Shown one piece after another: positions 1 to 5,017 of a DNA stretch of 6,250 nt (position 1 is the first letter of the stretch; each line of letters begins with the position of its first letter). The stretch is from the NCBI GenBank assembly GCA_021774355.1, contig JAJFJE010000084.1, positions 1 to 6,250 of the forward strand. Reading direction: 5' to 3'. Below the pieces are notes generated by a model. That model worked only from the letters and a program-made list of their open reading frames with translations, ran no database searches and had not been told where the DNA came from. Source of the stretch: Alphaproteobacteria bacterium. GTDB lineage: Bacteria > Pseudomonadota > Alphaproteobacteria > Zavarziniales > Zavarziniaceae. Both the position numbers and the translations under genes were made by a program.

Positions 1-139
1 CGACGTCGAAGGCCAGGCGTGGTATTCCGGCTATACCCAGTGCCCCTGGTGCGGCCATGTCGGCTGGGCCGTCGGCCTCAACACCGAATCCTATATCGAC
101 GTCGTCTGCGGCGCCTGCGGCGGATATTTCCGCGCCTGA
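1..139 (+). CDS. C-terminal fragment of a protein ending in a four-Cys zinc ribbon (5' end outside window)
   Basis: The open frame enters from the left edge (first complete codon at 2) and ends at a TGA at 137-139, leaving 45 residues. No in-frame ATG lies in the fragment, so the start is upstream of the window. The visible part has two CxxC knuckles, CPWCGH (fragment residues 14-19) and CGACGG (36-41), about 18 residues apart. That spacing is typical of a rubredoxin-like or zinc-ribbon domain binding one metal ion with four cysteines. Aromatic residues between and around the knuckles fit a small beta-ribbon. I do not recognise the family. Such C-terminal ribbons occur in nucleic-acid-binding and many other proteins, so no function is assigned. 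Reality of the frame is supported by the paired Cys motifs, the GC-rich wobble positions and the terminator-like palindrome right after the stop. Confidence 0.7.
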   Translation, partial: DVEGQAWYSGYTQCPWCGHVGWAVGLNTESYIDVVCGACGGYFRA

Positions 140-163
140 CCGCTCCTGCCCCCGGTGGGGCAT

Positions 164-197
164 GGCCCGCATCGGCCGATGCGGGCCGCTGTGTTTC
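164..197 (+). terminator. Probable intrinsic terminator after the zinc-ribbon gene
   Basis: Positions 164-187 form a perfect 24-bp palindrome: a 10-bp arm ggcccgcatc, a ggcc centre, and the arm gatgcgggcc. It starts 25 bp after the upstream stop and is followed by gctgtgttt, a short and imperfect T-rich tail. A weaker 6-bp hairpin (147-152 with 157-162) precedes it. Position and stem strength fit a terminator of the left-hand gene, ahead of the methyltransferase start at 223. The tail is poor, so an operator for a dimeric regulator is the main alternative. Confidence 0.5.
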
Positions 198-222
198 GGC
201 GCCGGCCGTGGCATAAGGCGCC

Positions 223-867
223 ATGGATCATCGGCGCTTCATTCTGGCCAATACGCGGGTCGTGGCTCCACCCCTGGTGCCGGAGCTGAAGCTCCATCTG
301 GCCGACGAGGCAACCGCCCTGTGGGAGCAGACGGAAGCGGCGCTGGGCACCCAGGGCCTGCCGCCGCCTTATTGGGCATTTGCCTGGGCCGGCGGCCAAG
401 CCCTGGCCCGCCACCTGCTGGATCATCCCGAACGGGTCGCCGGGCACCGGGTGCTCGATTTCGCCGCCGGCTCCGGGGTTGTCGCCATCGCCGCCCTGAA
501 GGCCGGAGCGGCGCAGGTCGTCGCCAACGAGATCGACGCCTTCGCCCTGGCGGCGATCGCCCTCAACAGCGACCTCAACGGGGTCGCGCCCGCCATCAGC
601 GCCGCCGACCTGATCGGCCGGCTGGACCTCGGCGTCGACGTCGTCCTGGCCGGGGATGTCTGCTACGAACGCCCCATGGCCGAGCGGGTCACCGCGTGGC
701 TGGCCGCCCTGGCCGGTGCCGGCACCGTCGTGCTGATCGGCGACCCCGGGCGGTCCTACCTGCCCCAGGCCCGGCTGACCCGCCTCGCCAGCTATGCGGT
801 GCCGGTCAGCCGGGCCCTGGAGGACGCCGAGGTCAAGCAGACCGGAATCTGGCGTTTCGGCGCCTGA
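223..867 (+). CDS. Class I SAM-dependent protein lysine methyltransferase, ETF-beta methyltransferase-like (COG3897)
   Basis: The product is 214 aa, the usual size for this single-domain Rossmann methyltransferase group, and is expected in the cytoplasm. An N-terminal helix region leads to the group's signature PPPYWAFAWAGGQALA at residues 48-62. SAM-binding motif I is VLDFAAGSG (77-85), the acidic ribose-binding motif is ANEID (101-105), and the post-core motif is GDVCYE (144-149). A conserved GDPGR follows at 173-177. The whole pattern matches the NNT1/EFM7 protein-methyltransferase group. In Agrobacterium and animals (METTL20/ETFBKMT), members methylate lysines of the electron-transfer-flavoprotein beta subunit; that target is inferred here. 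Predictors often call such proteins 'nicotinamide N-methyltransferase-like' or 'L11 methyltransferase-like'. The ATG at 223 is preceded by an AAGG four bases away and fits the normal N-terminus. The gene seems monocistronic and ends 4 bp before the stop of the convergent cytochrome gene. Confidence 0.85.
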   Translation: MDHRRFILANTRVVAPPLVPELKLHLADEATALWEQTEAALGTQGLPPPYWAFAWAGGQALARHLLDHPERVAGHRVLDFAAGSGVVAIAALKAGAAQVVANEIDAFALAAIALNSDLNGVAPAISAADLIGRLDLGVDVVLAGDVCYERPMAERVTAWLAALAGAGTVVLIGDPGRSYLPQARLTRLASYAVPVSRALEDAEVKQTGIWRFGA

Positions 868-871
868 GCGG

Positions 872-1411
872 TCAGCGCAAGCGGGGCAGCATGCGCCGCA
901 AGGTGTCGTCGCGATCGACGAAATGGTGCTTCAGGGCGGCCACGACGTGAAGCACCACCAGCGCCAGGATGACATTGCCCATCAGGCCATGGGCGCCGCG
1001 GGCGAAGTCGCGGATGGCCTCGCTCTTGTCGACCAGGGCCGGCAGTTCCAGCAGCCCGGCCAGCATCACCGGATAGCCCGCGGCCGAGGACAGTAGCCAG
1101 CCCGACAGGGGCAGGCCGAACATGACGAGGTAGAGCGCCCAGTGGGTCGCCGTCGCCAGCCCCCGCATCACCGGCGACATGGTCGCAGGCAGCGGCGGCG
1201 CCGGCCGGAACAGCCGCCAGATCAGGCGCAGGGCGACCAGGGCCAGGACGGTCGAGCCGATATTCTTGTGCAGCGTGATCTGGATCAGGCGCGGGCCGCC
1301 CTCCAGGTCCTCGGCGCCATTGCCCAGATACCAGGCGAAAACGATAAGGGCGGCCATCACCCAGTGAAACAGCATGGCGACGCCGCCATAACGCTCGGCC
1401 CTGTGCTGCAT
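872..1411 (-). CDS. Cytochrome b561 family di-haem membrane protein (CybB/YceJ type)
   Basis: The product is 179 aa, the normal length for bacterial cytochrome b561. Four hydrophobic helices lie at about residues 11-29, 50-68, 87-108 and 143-161. Histidines sit where this family binds two b-type haems across the inner membrane: H16 (LFHW), H48 (TLHK), H141 (GAHG) and H155 (VLHV), with H90 (THW) also near a helix start. The opening RYGGVAMLFHW and the PLSGW segment after helix 3 are typical of the family. E. coli CybB passes electrons between quinol and partners such as superoxide; the partner here is unknown. ATG at 1411 is chosen because GGAG lies six bases upstream and the first helix begins in register. 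The open frame continues far upstream, but that part is a shadow of the amidotransferase gene. No clear promoter is seen in the 125-bp gap behind it. Confidence 0.92.
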   Translation of the reverse strand: MQHRAERYGGVAMLFHWVMAALIVFAWYLGNGAEDLEGGPRLIQITLHKNIGSTVLALVALRLIWRLFRPAPPLPATMSPVMRGLATATHWALYLVMFGLPLSGWLLSSAAGYPVMLAGLLELPALVDKSEAIRDFARGAHGLMGNVILALVVLHVVAALKHHFVDRDDTLRRMLPRLR

Positions 1412-1536
1412 GATGCTCTCCGGCTGGTTCGGTCGCGCGATGGTGGCATCGCCCCGGGGCGGCCGGCAAGGCCGCCCGGCAGCAGACCAGACCTGCATTT
1501 CGCCGGCCGGCGCCGGACCGCCGCCGGCGCTTTCGG
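1412..1536. other. GC-rich intergenic gap with two hairpins between the amidotransferase and cytochrome b561 genes
   Basis: Read on the minus strand, six bases after the amidotransferase stop comes a 7-bp stem (gcgccgg at 1510-1516 with ccggcgc at 1524-1530). Further on is an 8-bp perfect stem (gggcggcc at 1457-1464 with ggccgccc at 1470-1477, five-base loop). A 12-bp palindrome, cgccggccggcg, also sits at 1501-1512. Neither stem has a T-run behind it, so these may be Rho-assisted 3' ends of the operon or simply a by-product of base composition. I see no convincing -35/-10 pair for the cytochrome gene. Confidence 0.35.
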
Positions 1537-2403
1537 TCACGACCGGCCGCGCGCGGCCCGGGTCGGCATAACCAGGCGGAACAACCAGTTGATCAATTCG
1601 CGGAAGCGGTTTTCCGGTACCAGAATGTCGGCACCGATGCCCAGCTGCCAGCCGAGCCTGGGATCGGGGCGTTCGGCCAGGGCATCGTAGAGACCGATCA
1701 TGTGCGCGGCGTCGCCGGAGTTGCGGAAAAAGCCATCGGCTTCCAGCCGGTCGGCATAGCGGCGAAACACCGCCGCAACGTCGCCGAAGCCGTATTCGGG
1801 ATGATACTGGACGCCCCAGAAGACGGTATTGCCCCGGCGGATCTCGGCGACCTGGACCGCGGAATGGTCGTTCGCCGCCAGCACCGTCATGCCATCGGGG
1901 CGTTCCGCGACCTCGTCGAGATGGACGCACAAGGCATCGAACACCGGCGGCCGGCCGGCCAGCAGCGGGTGATCGCGCCCGGCCTCGAGCACCGTGATCT
2001 TGCGCGCCACGCCGATCTCCCGGCCGCGGGGGTTGCCGCGCACCACGCCGCCAGCCGCCACGGTGGCCAGTTGCAGCCCCCAGCACGAGCCGAAGATCGG
2101 CGTGCCGGCGGCAAAGGCGTCCCGGATCAGCGCGACCTGCGGCGCGATCGTCGGGCCGCCGTCATAGATGTTGAGCGCGGAGCCGGTAATGGCGATGCCG
2201 TCATAGGCGGCCAGCCCTTCGATCCCCGGCAGGTTGGCCCCGGGATCGGCCGGATAGCAGATGTCGATCGCGGCCGCGGGCGCCAGTTGCCGCAGCACCG
2301 CGGCATAGCCGTCGCCCGCCGCCACGGATCCCGAGGCGATGCTGCGGGCGCGGCCCTCGGCGGAATTGCCCTCGACCACCAGAAGCGAAAGCTTGCCCAT
2401 CAT
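1537..2403 (-). CDS. Class I glutamine amidotransferase-like protein, candidate gamma-glutamyl-amide hydrolase
   Basis: The product is 288 aa, with an alpha/beta hydrolase-like GATase core over about residues 5-225. The catalytic triad is intact: Cys107 in the nucleophile elbow GSCWGLQ (105-111), and His201 and Glu203 in QYHPEYG (199-205). Family enzymes hydrolyse the gamma-amide of glutamine. Here no synthase partner is encoded beside it, and it is the last gene of a cluster with a gamma-glutamyl ligase and two dehydrogenases. I infer that it cleaves a gamma-glutamyl-substituted amide, the role PuuD plays in the putrescine route, although its elbow differs from PuuD. About 60 residues follow the core and end in a basic tail. 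The start ATG (2401-2403) overlaps the alcohol dehydrogenase TGA as ATGA. A second ATG follows directly at 2400, and the AGGAGG upstream lies four and seven bases from the two, so either may be used. Confidence 0.85.
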   Translation of the reverse strand: MMGKLSLLVVEGNSAEGRARSIASGSVAAGDGYAAVLRQLAPAAAIDICYPADPGANLPGIEGLAAYDGIAITGSALNIYDGGPTIAPQVALIRDAFAAGTPIFGSCWGLQLATVAAGGVVRGNPRGREIGVARKITVLEAGRDHPLLAGRPPVFDALCVHLDEVAERPDGMTVLAANDHSAVQVAEIRRGNTVFWGVQYHPEYGFGDVAAVFRRYADRLEADGFFRNSGDAAHMIGLYDALAERPDPRLGWQLGIGADILVPENRFRELINWLFRLVMPTRAARGRS

Positions 2404-3575
2404 GCGGCCTCCTCGACGGTACCGGACTGCGCCGCCCGGAAGATCCGGGCCATGTCGGCCGGGGTGGTTGCCCGCGGGTTCGATCCGGTCGAGGGATCGC
2501 GCTGCGCCATCGCGCCGATCTCGTCGGCCCGGTCGGCCGGCACGCCCAGTTCGCCCAGGCTGTGGGGTATCCCGAGCAGCCGGCGGAACGCCAGCAGCCA
2601 GGTCCGGAAGGCGGTGAAATCCTGGCCGGGCAGGTCGAGCACCCGGCACAGCAGGGGCAGCCGCCCGGCGATCGCCGGGCGGTTGAAGGTCGCGCTGTAG
2701 GGCAGGATCACGGCATTGGCCAGGCCGTGATGGGTGTCGTAGAGGACGCCCAGGGGATGGGCGATGGAATGGGTCGCGCCAAGCCCCTTCTGGAACGCCG
2801 CAGCCCCCATCGAGGCCGCCGCCAGCATCATCGCCCGGGCCTCGATGTCGCCGCCGGCGGCGACGGCACGGGGCAGGTAGTCCTTGACCAGGCGCATGCC
2901 TTCCAGGGCGATGCCGTCGGCCATGGGATGGAACCCGGGGGCGCAATAGGCCTCGAAACAATGGGTGAAGGCATCGAGCCCGGTCCAGGCGGTTACCGTG
3001 GGCGGCAGGCCGACCGTCAATTCGGGATCGGAGATCACGAGTTTGGGCAGCATCAGCGGATGAAAGATGATCTTCTTCTCGTGGCTGCGGCCATCGGTCA
3101 GGACCGCTGCGCGGCCGACCTCGGAACCGGTGCCGGCGGTGGTCGGCACGGCGACCACGGGAGCGATCGCCGCCGCATCGGCCCGGGTCCACCAGTCGGC
3201 CACATCCTCGAAGTCCCAGACCGGCCGGCTCTGCCCGGCCATGAAGGCGATCAGCTTGCCGATATCGAGGCCCGAGCCGCCGCCAAAGGCGACCACGCCG
3301 TCATGGCCGCCGGCGCGGTAGACCGCCAGCCCGTCGTCCAGATTGGCCTCGACCGGGTTCGAGCGGATATCGGCATAGAAGCCGGGGGCAAAGCCCGCGC
3401 CGCGCAGCACCGCCAGAGCGCGGTCGGTAATGGCCGCCTGGGCAAGGCCCCGATCGGTCACGAAGAGCGGCTGGGCAATGCCCGCCTGGCGGCAGGCCGC
3501 GCCCAGTTCGGCGATCCGGCCGGGCCCGGCAAGGACACGGGTGGGATAGTTCCAGGCACCGGTCAGGGTGGTCAT
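2400..3575 (-). CDS. Iron-containing (group III) alcohol dehydrogenase
   Basis: The product is 391 aa, full length for the FucO/AdhB-type metal-dependent alcohol dehydrogenases, which are cytoplasmic and interconvert alcohols and aldehydes with NAD(P). The N-terminal nucleotide half has GGGS (98-101), VPTTAGTGSE (143-152) and an Asp at 41 after the second strand. In FucO the equivalent Asp favours NAD over NADP. The C-terminal helical half carries the expected metal ligands: Asp201 and His205 in GLDAFTH, His269 in ATHSIAHPLG, and His283 in HHGLANA. Nothing appears to be missing, so the enzyme is probably active. ATG at 3575 has GGAG seven bases upstream and matches the usual N-terminus. It lies 16 bp behind the aldehyde dehydrogenase stop and overlaps the amidotransferase start by four bases. 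In context it probably oxidises the hydroxyl of a gamma-glutamylated amino alcohol, or of the free one. The substrate is not readable from sequence. Confidence 0.93.
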   Translation of the reverse strand: MTTLTGAWNYPTRVLAGPGRIAELGAACRQAGIAQPLFVTDRGLAQAAITDRALAVLRGAGFAPGFYADIRSNPVEANLDDGLAVYRAGGHDGVVAFGGGSGLDIGKLIAFMAGQSRPVWDFEDVADWWTRADAAAIAPVVAVPTTAGTGSEVGRAAVLTDGRSHEKKIIFHPLMLPKLVISDPELTVGLPPTVTAWTGLDAFTHCFEAYCAPGFHPMADGIALEGMRLVKDYLPRAVAAGGDIEARAMMLAAASMGAAAFQKGLGATHSIAHPLGVLYDTHHGLANAVILPYSATFNRPAIAGRLPLLCRVLDLPGQDFTAFRTWLLAFRRLLGIPHSLGELGVPADRADEIGAMAQRDPSTGSNPRATTPADMARIFRAAQSGTVEEAA

Positions 3576-3591
3576 TGCAACGCTCCGAAGA

Positions 3592-4983
3592 TCACGCCGT
3601 GGCCAGGCGCAGATGAAAGCTCTTGGGCCGGGTCAGCTGGTCGTAGCCGAGGCGCGACAGGGTGACGCCGCGCCCGGAATTCTTGACCCCGGTCCAGGCC
3701 AGCGCCGGGTCGAGGTAATCACAGCGGTTCATGAACACGGTGCCGGTGTCCAGGCGGTCGCCGATCTGTTCGGCGGCCTCTTCGTCGGCCGTCCAGATCG
3801 CCGCGGTCAGGCCATAGGACGAGTCGTTCATCAGGCGTATCGCCTCGGCGTCCGACGCAACCTTCATCACCCCGACCACCGGGCCGAAACTCTCCTCGGT
3901 CATCAGGCGCATGGAATGGTCGACGTCGATCACCACCTGGGGGGCGAGATAGGGCGTGCCCGGCGCGTCCGCGGCAAAGCCGCGCGGGTCGATCAGGGCC
4001 CGGGCCCCCTGGGCCACCGCCTCGGCGACCTGGGCCCGGACGAAATCGGCGGCGCCGGCCCGCACCATCGGCCCCAGGGTGGTTTCGGGCCGGGTCGGGC
4101 AGCCCAGCCGATAGGCCTTGGCAAAGCCGGCCAGGCCTTCGACAAAGGCGTTGAACAGGGGGGCTGCGACATAGACCCGCTCGATGCCGCAGCACGACTG
4201 GCCGGAATTGAAGAAGATGCCGTCGCCGATATTCGCGATGGCATGGTCGAGATCGGCATCGGCCCGGACATAGGCCGGGTCCTTGCCGCCCAGTTCCAGC
4301 CCGGCACCGGCAAAGCCGTCCGCCAGGGCCCGGGCCACGGCATGGCCGCCGGCGACCGAACCGGTGAAGCAGACATGGGCGACGCGCCGGTCGGCCAGCA
4401 GCCGGCCGGTATCGTCATGGGACAGGTGCAGGTGCTGGAACACCCCCGGCGGCAGGCCAGCGGCGTCGAAGGCTGCCTGGAAGCGTTCGGCCACCAGCGG
4501 CGTCTGGTGGCTGTGCTTCAGGACCACCACATTGCCGGCGGCGAGCGCCGGGACGATGGCGTTGACACTGGTGAGATAGGGATAGTTCCAGGGCGCCACG
4601 ACCGCCACCACGCCCAGGGGCAGCCGCTTGATCATGCGGGCAAAGCCCGGCTTCGGCCCCGGGTCGAGCGCCGACAGGGCGTCGTCCGCCACGGCCAGCA
4701 TGTAGCGCGCCCGCTCCTCCAGGCCCCGCACCTCGCCCGGGCTATAGGCGATGGGCCGGCCCATCTGCCAGGTGATCTCCGCGGCGATGGCCGCCGTGTC
4801 GGCGACCAGGCGGTCGAGCGCCGCGCCGATCAGGGCGACGCGATCGGCCAGCGGCGTCGCCGCCCAGCCCCGCGCCGCCGCCGCCGCCCGGGCGAGCGCG
4901 GCCTCGCTCGCGGCGGGGTCGGCCAGCACCCGTTCGACATAGACCCGGCCGTCGACCGGGCTGATGCACTGCAATTGAGCCAT
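3592..4983 (-). CDS. NAD(P)-dependent aldehyde dehydrogenase (ALDH superfamily)
   Basis: The product is 463 aa, slightly short of the 480-500 usual for the superfamily but complete at both ends. It oxidises an aldehyde to a carboxylate through a thio-hemiacetal. The catalytic residues are all visible: Asn133 in APWNYP (130-135), Lys156 in the cofactor strand, Glu230 in LELGGKDP (229-236), Cys264 in NSGQSCCG, and Glu364 in ESFGP (364-368). Where many NAD enzymes have K-P-S/A-E, this one has Lys156-His-Ser-His159, so the acidic residue that holds the adenosine ribose is absent and NADP use is possible. A second cysteine directly follows the nucleophile. The ATG at 4983 has a weak GAG nine bases upstream. 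The gene lies 34 bp behind the ligase and 16 bp ahead of the alcohol dehydrogenase, so it probably finishes the oxidation begun by that enzyme, as PuuC does for gamma-glutamyl-aminobutyraldehyde. Confidence 0.93.
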   Translation of the reverse strand: MAQLQCISPVDGRVYVERVLADPAASEAALARAAAAARGWAATPLADRVALIGAALDRLVADTAAIAAEITWQMGRPIAYSPGEVRGLEERARYMLAVADDALSALDPGPKPGFARMIKRLPLGVVAVVAPWNYPYLTSVNAIVPALAAGNVVVLKHSHQTPLVAERFQAAFDAAGLPPGVFQHLHLSHDDTGRLLADRRVAHVCFTGSVAGGHAVARALADGFAGAGLELGGKDPAYVRADADLDHAIANIGDGIFFNSGQSCCGIERVYVAAPLFNAFVEGLAGFAKAYRLGCPTRPETTLGPMVRAGAADFVRAQVAEAVAQGARALIDPRGFAADAPGTPYLAPQVVIDVDHSMRLMTEESFGPVVGVMKVASDAEAIRLMNDSSYGLTAAIWTADEEAAEQIGDRLDTGTVFMNRCDYLDPALAWTGVKNSGRGVTLSRLGYDQLTRPKSFHLRLATA

Positions 4984-4992
4984 GATTCGTCA

Positions 4993-5014
4993 CTCGGCAA
5001 CGGTGACCGCCGAG
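4993..5014 (-). promoter_or_regulatory. Short stem-loop between ligase and aldehyde dehydrogenase genes, overlapping the likely ribosome site
   Basis: Within the 34-bp gap, ctcggc (4993-4998) pairs with gccgag (5009-5014) around a ten-base loop. On the minus strand, the only purine-rich element before the aldehyde dehydrogenase ATG is the GAG at 4995-4993. It lies nine bases upstream, inside the 3' arm. If the stem forms in the mRNA it could lower translation of the second gene unless ribosomes arrive from the first. There is no T-run, so it is not a terminator. The stem is short and could be chance at this GC content. Confidence 0.3.
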
Positions 5015-5017
5015 CGG

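Noticed and set aside
1412..2086. Upstream in-frame extension of cytochrome b561 to 404 aa
   Set aside because: The extension overlaps the amidotransferase gene out of frame, has no hydrophobic or domain character, and the ATG at 1411 has a good ribosome site.
1537..2403. Naming the amidotransferase PuuD
   Set aside because: PuuD is a peptidase C26 protein with a different nucleophile elbow. This protein has GSCWGLQ and resembles GuaA-type GATases, so only an analogous role is proposed.
1702..2700. A 332-codon plus-strand frame opposite the amidotransferase
   Set aside because: It is an antisense mirror of a gene with an intact catalytic triad, and its own translation has no recognisable fold.
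2404..3192. Upstream in-frame extension of the amidotransferase to a 551-aa protein
   Set aside because: The extra part is an arginine/proline-rich shadow of the alcohol dehydrogenase gene. The coupled ATG at 2401-2403 with AGGAGG is the clear start.
2562..3665. A 367-codon plus-strand frame opposite the alcohol dehydrogenase
   Set aside because: It has the same in-register antisense artefact of high-GC coding DNA, low-complexity composition and no domain.
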